From Flavihumibacter fluminis (GTDB taxonomy: Bacteria; Bacteroidota; Bacteroidia; Chitinophagales; Chitinophagaceae), in contig NZ_JAKEVY010000002.1 of the NCBI RefSeq assembly GCF_021491375.1, forward strand, positions 310,001 through 374,000: a DNA stretch of 64,000 bases. The letters are read 5' to 3'. Made by a program: the position numbers and the translations under genes. Below are positions 1-8,934 of the stretch, piece after piece. Within the stretch, counting starts at the first letter, position 1. Every line of letters starts with the position of its first letter. A model generated the notes under the pieces. That model searched no databases and was not told the origin of the DNA. It was given only the letters and a program-made list of their open reading frames with translations.

Positions 1-2
1 TT

Positions 3-461
3 TACCATGATTATTGTGATATTTCCATTGCAGTTTCTGCACCAAAAGGACTGGTAGTACCGGTTATCCGGAATGCAGAAAGTATGGGTATGGCTGATAT
101 CGAGAAAAAAGTTGTGGAGCTCGCAACCAAGGCCCGTGATAATAAACTCACCATAGAAGAAATGACAGGTGGTACGTTCACGATCACCAATGGAGGTGTG
201 TTTGGTTCACTCATGAGTACACCTATCATCAATATTCCGCAGTCAGCCATTCTGGGTATGCATAAGATTGAAGATCGCCCCATGGCAGTAAACGGTCAGG
301 TGGTAATCAAGCCCATGATGTACCTGGCGCTTAGCTATGACCACCGCATTATTGATGGTCGTGAATCTGTAGGGTTCCTGGTTCGGGTGAAAGAATTGCT
401 GGAAAAACCTGAACAACTGCTGTTCGGTAAGGATCCTGTCAAGACCTTGCTGGAACTCTGA
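3..461 (+). CDS. odhB: 2-oxoglutarate dehydrogenase E2 (dihydrolipoyl succinyltransferase), 3' part
   Basis: This is the C-terminal catalytic domain of a dihydrolipoamide acyltransferase, open from the window edge. It transfers the succinyl group from lipoamide to CoA in the 2-oxoglutarate dehydrogenase complex of the TCA cycle. Visible marks are the acyltransferase segment with the catalytic motif DHRIIDG (His at bases 342-344), a TNGGVFGS loop and the typical C-terminal [11 protein letters not shown] helix. The lipoyl and E1/E3-binding domains lie upstream of the window. The spacing and wording of the motifs fit the succinyl type better than the pyruvate E2, but without the N-terminus the choice is not certain. 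Its stop codon overlaps the start of the next gene by one base, so the two are probably translated together. Confidence 0.9.
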   Translation, partial: YHDYCDISIAVSAPKGLVVPVIRNAESMGMADIEKKVVELATKARDNKLTIEEMTGGTFTITNGGVFGSLMSTPIINIPQSAILGMHKIEDRPMAVNGQVVIKPMMYLALSYDHRIIDGRESVGFLVRVKELLEKPEQLLFGKDPVKTLLEL

Positions 462-1663
462 TGTTTGCCCGTGCACATCTGGTAGTTGCATTGCAACTTG
501 TTCAGGGCTACACTGGTGATATCCCTTTTGTACACCATCTCAAACAGTATTTTTCAACGCATAAAAAACATGGCTCGCGCGATCGTAAACAGATCGCGCA
601 GCTTTGTTATTGCTGGTTCCGGTTGGGTCATGCACTCAAACACCTGGAACCGGCTGACCGGATGATAGCCGGGCTCTTTCTCTGTTCAAAAGACCCCAAT
701 GGTTTGTTGCAGTCTTTGCATGAGGAATGGAATGAAAAAACAACGCTTCCGACAGAAGCTAAACTTGCGTTGATTGATCCTGAAAACAGTCTTTCACTTG
801 CCGCATTTGCTTCAGCGCTATTCCCTTTGCAGTCGGCATTAAGTGCCGGCATAGATGCCACAGCGTTTGCCTGTTCACATCTTGAACAGCCTGATTTATT
901 TATCCGTATTCGTCCGGCATACCTGGAGTCGGTTCAGAAAAAACTGAGCAAGGCCGGTGTTCCCTTTATTATGGAAACCATTGATGGTTGCAGGCTTCCG
1001 AATGGATTTAAGGTTGAAGAATTGTTCCGTTTGAACCAGGAACTGGTGGTGCAGGACCTGAATTCACAACGTGCGGGTGCGATGGTGGAGGAAATAGTCG
1101 GCAGTCTGCGTCAACAGGAAGACCTGGCTATCTGGGATGCCTGTGCCGCCAGCGGAGGTAAATCCATTTTTGTGTTTGACCGGTTACCTGGCGCCCGACT
1201 AACAGTGTCCGACATACGTAGTTCTATTTTACAGAATTTATACCAGCGTTTCCGCCAGGCGGGACTTTATTCATATTATGGCTTTGTGGCTGATTTATCT
1301 GATCCGGCCAAAGCAGGAGAGGAGTACAGGAAGCTGGCACTGCAACAGCTGATCCTTGCTGATCTTCCCTGCACCGGTAGCGGTACCTGGAGCCGGACGC
1401 CGGAACAGCTCTGTTTCTTTGATCCTGGTGCTATTGATAACTATGCTGCCTTACAGAAAAAAATCCTTTCATTGCTCATTCCCAAACTGGCAGATGGAGG
1501 CTACTTACTCTACATTACCTGCTCTGTATTTAGTAAGGAAAATGAAGCGAATATCAACTGGCTGCTGGAAACCTATCCGCTTCAATGTTTAAAAATGCAG
1601 ACGCTGAATGGCTATTCGGAAAAGGCGGACTCCATGTTCGCGGCATTACTGCAAAAGTTGTAG
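461..1663 (+). CDS. RsmB/NSUN-type RNA cytosine-C5 methyltransferase
   Basis: This 400-residue SAM-dependent methyltransferase has an N-terminal helical (NusB/RsmB-like) region and a C-terminal Rossmann domain. The SAM-binding stretch CAASGGK lies at about residues 226-232. The two cysteines of RNA m5C methyltransferases are present: DLPCTGSGTW (Cys304) and YITCSVFSKENE (Cys354). In the family one cysteine attacks C6 of the target cytosine and the other releases the product. The likely substrate is 16S rRNA, but the position modified cannot be read from the sequence, and the protein is somewhat divergent from RsmB. It starts at the TGATG junction with odhB and is followed 9 bases later by an esterase gene on the same strand. 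Confidence 0.85.
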   Translation: MFARAHLVVALQLVQGYTGDIPFVHHLKQYFSTHKKHGSRDRKQIAQLCYCWFRLGHALKHLEPADRMIAGLFLCSKDPNGLLQSLHEEWNEKTTLPTEAKLALIDPENSLSLAAFASALFPLQSALSAGIDATAFACSHLEQPDLFIRIRPAYLESVQKKLSKAGVPFIMETIDGCRLPNGFKVEELFRLNQELVVQDLNSQRAGAMVEEIVGSLRQQEDLAIWDACAASGGKSIFVFDRLPGARLTVSDIRSSILQNLYQRFRQAGLYSYYGFVADLSDPAKAGEEYRKLALQQLILADLPCTGSGTWSRTPEQLCFFDPGAIDNYAALQKKILSLLIPKLADGGYLLYITCSVFSKENEANINWLLETYPLQCLKMQTLNGYSEKADSMFAALLQKL

Positions 1664-1672
1664 GTTTATAGG

Positions 1673-2503
1673 ATGAGAAATCGTCTGTTCTTCTGCGTTA
1701 TTTTACTTGTCTGTTTTGCATTTTCCCTTCAGGCCGCAACGGTGGATACATTGCTGACCCGCAGTGTGTCCATGAAGAAGGATATCAAAGCGGTGGTAAT
1801 CAAACCGGCTGGTTATGAAACCGGAAAACGGTTTCCGGTAGTTTATCTTTTACATGGTTACAGTGATAATTATCGTGGCTGGATTGAAAAAGTGCCTGTT
1901 ATAAAAGAAGATGCGGACCGCTATAATGTCCTGATTGTTTGTCCGGATGGCGGTTACAGCAGCTGGTACTGGAACAGCCCTGTTGATCCTGCTTTTCAAT
2001 ATGAAACCTATGTGGCAGAGGAACTGGTAGCGATTATCGATCGTCAGTATAAAACCAATCCAACAGCTGCCGGTCGTGCTATTACCGGCCTCAGCATGGG
2101 AGGACATGGCGCATTGTATCTGGCTTTAAAACATCCGGATGTTTTTGGTGCAGCGGGAAGTATGAGTGGGGGAGTAGACATCCGCCCATTTCCAAATAAC
2201 TGGGATATGGCAAAAAGGCTCGGATCATATGCTGAGAATAAAACACGATGGGAAGAAAATACTGTGATCAATTTGCTGCACCTGGCACAACCAGGTAAAC
2301 CAGCCTTGATGATCGATTGCGGAACGGCAGATTTTTTCTTCGCTGTAAATGAAAGGCTGCACCAGGAATTACTGTATCGCAATATTCCTCATGAATACAT
2401 AACAAGGCCGGGGGCACACAACTGGGACTACTGGAAGAAAGCAGTTCGTTTCCAGCTTTTATATTTTCATGAATTCTTCCGGGAGAAAAACAGTAATAGT
2501 TAA
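1673..2503 (+). CDS. Exported esterase D-like alpha/beta hydrolase
   Basis: The 276-residue protein begins with a Sec signal peptide (about residues 1-21, ending LQA-A). It continues as an alpha/beta hydrolase of the esterase D / S-formylglutathione hydrolase-like type. The oxyanion-side HGYSDN motif follows the first strands. The nucleophile elbow is GLSMGG with Ser141. The acid is probably in DCGTADFFF and the base is the His of GAHNWDYW near the C-terminus. Substrates of such periplasmic Bacteroidota esterases are usually acyl or feruloyl esters of sugars, but none can be assigned here. Its 3' end overlaps the convergent lipoprotein gene by four bases. Confidence 0.85.
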   Translation: MRNRLFFCVILLVCFAFSLQAATVDTLLTRSVSMKKDIKAVVIKPAGYETGKRFPVVYLLHGYSDNYRGWIEKVPVIKEDADRYNVLIVCPDGGYSSWYWNSPVDPAFQYETYVAEELVAIIDRQYKTNPTAAGRAITGLSMGGHGALYLALKHPDVFGAAGSMSGGVDIRPFPNNWDMAKRLGSYAENKTRWEENTVINLLHLAQPGKPALMIDCGTADFFFAVNERLHQELLYRNIPHEYITRPGAHNWDYWKKAVRFQLLYFHEFFREKNSNS

Positions 2504-3288
2504 TTGTGGCTGATCAGGCGTAAGCGAATACCTCCTCCCTCAGTTCTTCCATAAGGGAAGGGTTGCGCCGGATTACCCAAATTGTCCAGTGTTCTGGCTG
2601 AATAGGTCCAGTAGCGAAGTTCCTTATAGATCAGTCCCAGTTCTTTTGCATACACTTCTACACTATAGGTTCTGTAGGCATCCAGGTCTGGATCCTCTGG
2701 TTTTTCATTCTGCACACCGAGGGCTTCATCTGCCTGCAATACGGTTATTGTATTTTCAAATGGAGTATCAAAGGGACTAAAAGATTCGCCGATGGAAGAA
2801 TAACTATATTCCCAGGCATCCAGATAATCCAGCGGACCACCCGGAGTAGTATTAATATGGGAATTCCCCCGCCAAACGGTATTCAGGTCAATTGGAAACA
2901 CCAGTTTCTGAAAGCGAAGATTGTTTTCGATTACTTCCACTGCTTTTCTCATTGGAGTAATCATATAGGTCATGTTCGGAGTCCACGCATTTTCATCAGT
3001 ACTGTTGAGAGGGCGCAGGTAACGGAAGACCCTCCAGCTGGGTCTGCCCAAATTATCAGTGATTTCAGCATCAACTACATCTTTGGCCTGGTAGCTGATA
3101 GTTGTAAAAGCGGTATCGTTAAAAGGAGTTTTGACAATGGAATCCAGCTGATAGATCAGGGTTTTGCCAGGTTCCAGCACCATATAGTCGGAAACATCTT
3201 CAAAATCCGGATTGGCTGTTTCTTTGCCGCAGGCAACCAGTGTGATCAACCCGGCCAGTAGCAGCCAGTTTCCGATTTTTTTTCTCAT
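2500..3288 (-). CDS. Predicted outer-membrane lipoprotein of unknown function
   Basis: The 262-residue product starts with a lipoprotein signal (positive MRKK, hydrophobic core, lipobox LVAC with Cys20). The mature part is acidic, rich in beta-strand patterns and aromatic residues, and has no catalytic motif I recognise. Its general look (YMVLEPGKTLIYQLDS near the mature N-terminus, internal WxxFRYLRP and YWTYSAR segments) is that of the Chitinophagaceae lipoproteins annotated only as hypothetical. It converges on the esterase gene, sharing four bases, and lies 33 bases downstream of mnmA on the same strand, so it may be co-transcribed with mnmA. Confidence 0.75.
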   Translation of the reverse strand: MRKKIGNWLLLAGLITLVACGKETANPDFEDVSDYMVLEPGKTLIYQLDSIVKTPFNDTAFTTISYQAKDVVDAEITDNLGRPSWRVFRYLRPLNSTDENAWTPNMTYMITPMRKAVEVIENNLRFQKLVFPIDLNTVWRGNSHINTTPGGPLDYLDAWEYSYSSIGESFSPFDTPFENTITVLQADEALGVQNEKPEDPDLDAYRTYSVEVYAKELGLIYKELRYWTYSARTLDNLGNPAQPFPYGRTEGGGIRLRLISHN

Positions 3289-3321
3289 AGCGATGTAACG
3301 ATTTTCCGGTTGGTTTATTGC

Positions 3322-4431
3322 TTATATAAGGTCGATGACAGGTCTCTGAATAATACCTCCACCAATCACATCATTCCCTTCGTAAAATACGGCACTTTGT
3401 CCAGGTGCGATACCCTTCACTTCTTCAAAAAACCGCACTTCCACACCTGCTTCATTCTGGTGCAGGGTGGATAAGGATCCTTTGTCTTTGTAGCGGATTT
3501 TGGTGGTTGCTTCCATTCCTTCAGGAACTCCTTCGTATTTGATCCAGTTGATCTTATTCACCTGCATAACAGAGCGATTCAGATCTTCTTCATCTCCCAG
3601 AACCACTGTATTGGTTTCAGGAAAGATGCCGGTTACATACACTGGTTTACCTAATGCGATATCCAGCCCTTTTCGTTGCCCGATGGTATAAAAGGGATAG
3701 CCTTTGTGTTTGCCAAGGATCTTGCCGGTTTTGTCAACAAATAATCCTCCGTCTACGCGTTCTTCCAGCCCACTCACCTTTTTCTTCAGGAATCCGCGGT
3801 AGTCGTTATCCGGCACAAAACAGATCTCATAACTTTCTGCTTTTTTGGCGAGTTCCGGATAGCCGAAATCATGAGCCATCTGGCGAATTTCAGTCTTCCG
3901 GTAAGTGCCTAATGGAAGCAGGGTTCTGCTTAACAGATCCTGTTGCAATCCCCAGAGCACATAACTCTGGTCTTTGGTTTCATCAAGTCCTTTGCTGATA
4001 AAATACCGTCCATTGGTATGCTGGTGAATATTGGCATAATGGCCCGTTGCGATATAGTCGCAATCCAGGGCATCTGCCCGTTTCAGCAGGGCCCTCCACT
4101 TGATATGCGTATTGCACATCACACACGGGTTAGGCGTACGTCCGGCCAGGTATTCGTCTACAAAATTTTCAATCACGAAATCACCAAACTCTTCCCGGAT
4201 GTCAAGTATAAAATGGGGAAAGCCATGTTGTACAGCAGCCATCCTTGCATCATTGAAGGAGTCAATATTGCAACAGCCGGTTTCCTTTTTACTGGAACCG
4301 GAACTGGCATAATCCCAGGTTTTCATGGTAATGCCCACCACCTCATATCCCTGCTCGTGCAGCATCAGGGCGGTTACGGTACTATCGATACCACCGCTCA
4401 TAGCCACCAGCACTTTTCCTTTTCTGCTCAT
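3322..4431 (-). CDS. mnmA: tRNA-uridine 2-sulfurtransferase MnmA
   Basis: MnmA inserts sulfur at position 2 of the wobble uridine in tRNA-Lys, -Glu and -Gln. The PP-loop ATP pyrophosphatase motif (AMSGGIDST) lies at residues 10-18. The two reactive cysteines are in NPCVMCN and YEICFVPDN, and the C-terminal beta-barrel ends in GGGII. The start used is the ATG at 4431, giving MSRKGKVLVAMSGG. A longer reading frame to 4506 runs into a low-complexity polypyrimidine tract and gives an arginine-rich, non-homologous extension, so it was not used. A TATATTTG -7 element lies at 4451-4458, just upstream. The length (369 residues) is normal. Confidence 0.95.
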   Translation of the reverse strand: MSRKGKVLVAMSGGIDSTVTALMLHEQGYEVVGITMKTWDYASSGSSKKETGCCNIDSFNDARMAAVQHGFPHFILDIREEFGDFVIENFVDEYLAGRTPNPCVMCNTHIKWRALLKRADALDCDYIATGHYANIHQHTNGRYFISKGLDETKDQSYVLWGLQQDLLSRTLLPLGTYRKTEIRQMAHDFGYPELAKKAESYEICFVPDNDYRGFLKKKVSGLEERVDGGLFVDKTGKILGKHKGYPFYTIGQRKGLDIALGKPVYVTGIFPETNTVVLGDEEDLNRSVMQVNKINWIKYEGVPEGMEATTKIRYKDKGSLSTLHQNEAGVEVRFFEEVKGIAPGQSAVFYEGNDVIGGGIIQRPVIDLI

Positions 4432-4450
4432 TTGATCTGCATTGAAGTTG

Positions 4451-4458
4451 CAAATATA
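4451..4458 (-). promoter_or_regulatory. mnmA: -7 element of the mnmA promoter
   Basis: Read on the minus strand, these bases are TATATTTG, matching the Bacteroidota -7 consensus TAnnTTTG, 19 bases upstream of the chosen mnmA start. No clear -33 TTTG is present about 19 bases further up, where the polypyrimidine repeat begins. Confidence 0.5.
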
Positions 4459-4462
4459 CGAA

Positions 4463-4558
4463 CACTTCCTTTGTCTCCTCCGTCTCCCATCTCCTCTGTC
4501 TCCCATCTCCTCTGTCTCCCTCCTCCTTTGTTTCCTCTTCCATACTTCCTATCTTCCA
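4463..4558. repeat. Polypyrimidine tract with 16-bp tandem repeat
   Basis: On the plus strand the tract is almost pure C/T. Inside it the 16-base unit GTCTCCCATCTCCTCT occurs at 4482-4497 and 4498-4513, followed by a partial third copy (GTCTCCC, 4514-4520). It separates the divergently transcribed mnmA and M14 peptidase genes, so it lies in or beside both promoters. Possible roles are replication slippage or phase variation of promoter spacing, or none. Confidence 0.75.
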
Positions 4559-4577
4559 TTTCGGTTAAACTACACAT

Positions 4578-7157
4578 ATGAGGAAATCATTATTTGTTCT
4601 TGGCTTCTTATTAGTTGCTCTATTGGTTCAGGCGCAGGATCTCAGTTATTATCTCCCAGCCGGACAACAATACCGGGCCTCGGTACCGGAACCGGAAAAA
4701 GTTATTGGCCATAAAGTAGGAGAGTGGCATATTACCCATGACCGACTGGTCTTGTACATGAAGGCACTGGCGGCTGCTGCACCGGATCGCATTAAACTGG
4801 AAGTGATGGGTACCTCTTATGAGGCGAGACAACAATTGGTGCTGGTCATTACCAGTGCAGCGAATCATCGCAAACTGGAAAGCATTCGCGAAGAACATCT
4901 TCGCTTAAGTGATCCAGGCTATACAGGTGCACTGAATTACCAGCAGATGCCGGCTGTTGTATATCAGGGATTTTCCATTCATGGAAATGAGCCCAGTGGA
5001 GCGAATGCCGCACTCCTGACGGCCTATCACCTGGCAGCAGCTGAAGGTCCGGCTATAGACTCCTTGCTCAATGAAGTGGTTATTCTTTTTGATCCATCTT
5101 TCAATCCCGATGGTCTCAATCGCTTTGCGACCTGGGCCAATATGCATAAGAGTCAGCACCTGGTAACGGATCCCGCAACCAGAGAGTTTAATGAAGTATG
5201 GCCCGGTGGAAGATTTAATCATTATTGGTTTGATTTGAACCGCGACTGGTTACCAGCCCAACACAGGGAAAGTCAGAACCGGTTAAGTATTTACCAGCAA
5301 TGGCGCCCCAATATTTTAACGGATCACCATGAGATGGGAAGTGATGCTACCTTCTTTTTTCAACCCGGAGAGCCCAGCAGGGTTAATCCGCTCACGCCTG
5401 TAAAAAACCAGGAACTTACCCAGGCGGTAGCAAACTATCATGCGAAATTCCTGGATAAGATCGGTTCACTTTATTATACCAAGGAAGGTTATGATGATTT
5501 CTATTATGGCAAGGGTTCTACTTATCCGGATGCGCAGGGCTGTATCGGGATCTTGTTTGAGCAGGCATCCTCCCGTGGGCATGCCCAGCAAACCATCAAT
5601 GGTGTATTGACTTTCCCTTTCACGATTCGCAATCAGTTTACCACTACTTTATCTACCCTTGCAGCAGCAAGAGACTTGCGGGTAGAACTGTTAAAGTACC
5701 AACGGGAATTTTATCAGCAAATGGCAAAGGAAGCTTCCGCGGCTCCGGTTAAAGCCTGGGTTTTCGGTAATGAGTCGGATGAATCCCGGACCGGCATTTT
5801 TGTTGAAATGTTGCGTCGTCACCAAATCGTAGTGGAACAACTTCAGCAGGATCTGAACCTGGGTAAACAAAGCTTTAAAAAAGGAAGCAGTTACCTCGTA
5901 AGAACACAACAACCGCAGTATAAATTGATTCAGACTTTTTTTGAGAAAATTCCGGAATACAAAGACAGTCTGTTTTATGATATCACAGCCTGGACTATGC
6001 CGATGGCGATGGGACTGAAGAACAGTGCATTAACAGCAGCACAAGTAGGTACAGTAAAATCTGTTGTATTAACTGATTGGAAAGGAACAAAAGGGAACTT
6101 GCTTGCGGATCAGAACGCCTATGCTTATGTATTTGAATGGAGTGAATATTATGCACCCAGAATGCTGAATAATTTATTGAAAGAGGGAGTTGTAGTACGG
6201 GTGGCAACCAAAACGTTTACAGCTAACATAAACGGACAACCGAGAATATTTCCATTGGGAACCTTGCTGGTTCCGGTACAGTTGCAAACAAAAGCGCGGA
6301 CTGATTTGCATACTCTATTGAAAAGAGAAGCGGTTGCTGCCAATGTCAATGTGTTTGGATTGAATACCGGAATGTCGGCAGGAGGAGTGGATTTAGGTAG
6401 TCGTTCTTTGCAGCCAGTAACAAAACCCTCCATCGCCATGCTGGTTGGAGCAGGCGTAAGTGCGCTGGATGCGGGGGAAGTTTGGCATCTGCTGGATCAG
6501 CGATTTGGCATGCCTCCCAGTATGCTGGAAGCGTCTATATTCAATCGTATCAACCTGGCTACGTATAATACCATGGTATTGGTGGGTGGAAACTACAATG
6601 CCTTCCAGGCAGAGAAATTAAAAACATGGGTTCAGCAGGGAGGAACACTCATCCTCACGGAAGATGCAATTGAGTGGGCAAAGCAGGCAGGCATTGTTAA
6701 ACTGGAGTTTAAGAAAACAGCGCCGGTACTGGATAGCACGAAACAGTATCCGTACGCCCAGCGTTCTATGATTGTAAATGCACAACAGATAAGAGGGGCA
6801 ATTTTTCAGGCGCAAATGGATCTCACGCATCCATTGAGTTATGGATATGAAGAGGAGCAGGTGTACCTGTTTAAACAGAACAATGTTTTTATGAAAATCC
6901 CTTCCAACAGTTTTGCAGTTCCTTTCCGTTATGGTAAAGATCCGCTGGCAAGTGGCTTCGTTACACAACAAAACCTGGAAGCCGTTAAGCAATCCGCGGC
7001 GGTTCAGGTGCAGGCAAGTGGAAGTGGAAGAATTATCTGCATTGGAGACAATCCCAATTTCCGGGCCTACTGGCTGGGAGGAACAAAATTATTCCTGAAT
7101 GCGATATTTTTCGGGCGACTGATTGAAGCAGGATCTGCAACTGCGGAGGAGGATTAA
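4578..7157 (+). CDS. Exported M14-family zinc carboxypeptidase
   Basis: The 859-residue protein has a Sec signal peptide (residues 1-19, ending VQA-Q) and an M14 metallopeptidase domain at about residues 35-370. The zinc ligands are visible as HGNEPSG (His and Glu of HxxE) and the His of DHHEMGSD. DLNRDW is also typical of the family, and the catalytic Glu is probably in GILFEQASS. The long C-terminal part (about 400-850) resembles the type-1 glutamine-amidotransferase-like domain that follows M14 domains in Bacteroidota homologues. It contains MLVGAGVSALDAGE and WVQQGGTLILTEDA. It probably trims peptides in the periplasm or at the surface. No type IX sorting tail is seen. Confidence 0.88.
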   Translation: MRKSLFVLGFLLVALLVQAQDLSYYLPAGQQYRASVPEPEKVIGHKVGEWHITHDRLVLYMKALAAAAPDRIKLEVMGTSYEARQQLVLVITSAANHRKLESIREEHLRLSDPGYTGALNYQQMPAVVYQGFSIHGNEPSGANAALLTAYHLAAAEGPAIDSLLNEVVILFDPSFNPDGLNRFATWANMHKSQHLVTDPATREFNEVWPGGRFNHYWFDLNRDWLPAQHRESQNRLSIYQQWRPNILTDHHEMGSDATFFFQPGEPSRVNPLTPVKNQELTQAVANYHAKFLDKIGSLYYTKEGYDDFYYGKGSTYPDAQGCIGILFEQASSRGHAQQTINGVLTFPFTIRNQFTTTLSTLAAARDLRVELLKYQREFYQQMAKEASAAPVKAWVFGNESDESRTGIFVEMLRRHQIVVEQLQQDLNLGKQSFKKGSSYLVRTQQPQYKLIQTFFEKIPEYKDSLFYDITAWTMPMAMGLKNSALTAAQVGTVKSVVLTDWKGTKGNLLADQNAYAYVFEWSEYYAPRMLNNLLKEGVVVRVATKTFTANINGQPRIFPLGTLLVPVQLQTKARTDLHTLLKREAVAANVNVFGLNTGMSAGGVDLGSRSLQPVTKPSIAMLVGAGVSALDAGEVWHLLDQRFGMPPSMLEASIFNRINLATYNTMVLVGGNYNAFQAEKLKTWVQQGGTLILTEDAIEWAKQAGIVKLEFKKTAPVLDSTKQYPYAQRSMIVNAQQIRGAIFQAQMDLTHPLSYGYEEEQVYLFKQNNVFMKIPSNSFAVPFRYGKDPLASGFVTQQNLEAVKQSAAVQVQASGSGRIICIGDNPNFRAYWLGGTKLFLNAIFFGRLIEAGSATAEED

Positions 7158-7258
7158 TCAAAAGTTATCAACAAGGGTGAAAGAACGGTTTTTTGAAGGT
7201 CTCTACCAACGTATATTGCCTGTTCTAATTTTATTTACGTAGCTAAAATTGTTAAGTT

Positions 7259-7714
7259 ATGATCAAGCTTCAGGTAATCGGAAATCTCGGCAGAGATTGC
7301 ACAGTGAATAATGTAAATGGCCGCTCGGTGATGAATTTCACGGTAGCTCATACAGAACGATACAGGGATGCCCAGGGCAACCAGCAGGATAAAACCATTT
7401 GGGTGGATTGTGCTTATTGGTCAGATCGTACGGCTGTTGCACCCTATCTGAAAAAAGGAACTCAGGTTTATGTAGAGGGAACTCCCGAAGTTCGCACATA
7501 TCAAAAAAATGATGGCAGCACAGGTGCTTCTCTCTCCATGAGGGTTTTGAATGTGCAGTTGCTGGGAGCTCGTCCTGAAGGTCAGGGTGGTGGATATGCC
7601 CAAGGCGGTGCACCGGCTCAACAGGGATATGGCCAGGGTGGCAGCTATTCTGCACCAGCTATGGGTCCTGCACCAGTGAGTATGGATCAGGGGGGAGATG
7701 ACCTGCCTTTCTAA
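7259..7714 (+). CDS. ssb: Single-stranded DNA-binding protein
   Basis: The 151-residue protein has the OB-fold start (MIKLQVIGNLGRDC, FTVAHTERYRD, WVDCAYW) over residues 1-105 and a Gly/Gln-rich disordered linker with repeated GYGQGG-type segments. The acidic tail GGDDLPF is the conserved SSB C-terminus that docks partner proteins in replication and repair. It is a single-gene unit closed by a strong terminator. The start is the ATG at 7259; no Shine-Dalgarno is present, as usual in this phylum. Confidence 0.96.
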   Translation: MIKLQVIGNLGRDCTVNNVNGRSVMNFTVAHTERYRDAQGNQQDKTIWVDCAYWSDRTAVAPYLKKGTQVYVEGTPEVRTYQKNDGSTGASLSMRVLNVQLLGARPEGQGGGYAQGGAPAQQGYGQGGSYSAPAMGPAPVSMDQGGDDLPF

Positions 7715-7736
7715 AATTGAAATCAATTTCTTTTCA

Positions 7737-7768
7737 AAAGGTGCATCCGGTTGGGTGCACCTTTTTTA
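7737..7768 (+). terminator. Terminator after ssb
   Basis: A hairpin with arms AAAGGTGCA and TGCACCTTT (loop of about 10 bases) is followed by a run of T. It ends 16 bases before the next start codon. Confidence 0.85.
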
Positions 7769-7783
7769 TTGTTTCTTTGCAGC

Positions 7784-8872
7784 ATGGCAGAAACAGTAGT
7801 ACGGTATGAAAATCTGGTTGAATTTACCAGGCAATTATTTCAATCGATCGGATGTTCAGCAGCAGATGCAACTACAGCAACCGAGGTTTTGCTAAGTGCT
7901 GATTTAAGAGGTATTGATTCACATGGTATCGCGCGGCTCAGCGGTTATATCCGGTTATGGGAAGCCGGTCGGGTGAATGCAACTCCATCCATCCGTATCA
8001 TACATGAAACACCTTCTACTGCAGTAGTGGATGGCGACAGTGGATTGGGTTTGGTAGTAGCCCCCTACGCCATGAAAGTGGCCATGCAAAAAGCTGCCCA
8101 GGTTGGAACAGGCTGGGTGAGTGTACAAAATAGCAACCATTATGGTATCGCAGGATGGCATGCGATGATGGCCCTGGAGCAGGAAATGATTGGTATCAGT
8201 ATGACCAATGCCTCTGCGCTGGTTGCCCCCACTTTCTCTACAGAACGATTATTGGGAACCAATCCTATTTGTGTAGCGATACCTGCTGGAGAAGAACCCG
8301 CTTTTGTGGCTGATATGGCAACTACCACAGCGGCGAATGGGAAGCTTGAAATTTTACAAAGAAAAAATCTGGAAGCACCTATCGGCTGGATCCAGGATGC
8401 TGAAGGGAAGCCTACCACTGATGCACATTCGTTAAAAACAGGTGGTGCCCTCTTACCGCTAGGTGGCGATCGTGAACATGGCAGTCATAAGGGATATGCA
8501 CTTGGAGCCATTGTAGATATTTTTTCAGCTGTACTAAGCGGCGCCAACTATGGACCCTGGGTGCCTCCCTTTCCGGCCTATGTTCCAATGCCAACCGGTA
8601 TGCCAGGCAAAGGCATTGGTCATTTTTTTGGCGCCATGCGTATAGATGCCTTTCGTCCGGCTGCTGATTTTAAAAAAGATATGGATAACTGGATTCGTCG
8701 GTTCCGTAGTGCTAAAACAGTACCAGGGGAGACCTCTGTACTGGTGCCAGGTGATCCGGAAAGAGAACTGGAATCGGTGCGGAGAGAACAGGGCATACCC
8801 CTGCTGGATCCTGTAATTGAAGATCTTCAATCACTTGCTCAAAAATTTTCAATTCCATTACGATTGGCGTAA
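7784..8872 (+). CDS. Ldh-family (malate/L-lactate/ureidoglycolate-type) NAD(P)H oxidoreductase
   Basis: This is a 362-residue member of the Ldh_2 family (YlbC/AllD/MdhA type), which reduces or oxidises 2-hydroxy acids with NAD(P). Family marks are DSHGIARL near residue 45, the SNHYGIAGW segment, GTNPICVAIP and the HKGYALGAIVDIFSAVLSGA helix. The start used is the ATG at 7784 (MAETVV). An in-frame upstream ATG at 7751 sits inside the ssb terminator and was rejected. The substrate cannot be told apart within this family from sequence alone. Confidence 0.85.
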   Translation: MAETVVRYENLVEFTRQLFQSIGCSAADATTATEVLLSADLRGIDSHGIARLSGYIRLWEAGRVNATPSIRIIHETPSTAVVDGDSGLGLVVAPYAMKVAMQKAAQVGTGWVSVQNSNHYGIAGWHAMMALEQEMIGISMTNASALVAPTFSTERLLGTNPICVAIPAGEEPAFVADMATTTAANGKLEILQRKNLEAPIGWIQDAEGKPTTDAHSLKTGGALLPLGGDREHGSHKGYALGAIVDIFSAVLSGANYGPWVPPFPAYVPMPTGMPGKGIGHFFGAMRIDAFRPAADFKKDMDNWIRRFRSAKTVPGETSVLVPGDPERELESVRREQGIPLLDPVIEDLQSLAQKFSIPLRLA

Positions 8873-8934
8873 ATTCGCTGCCGCTTGATCAGAGATTAGG
8901 TGATTTTGTTTAATAATTTTAAAAAGGTTGGCTG

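Noticed and set aside
4482-4520. CRISPR-like direct repeats
   Set aside because: The 16-base units are directly tandem with no spacers, and no cas genes are in the window.
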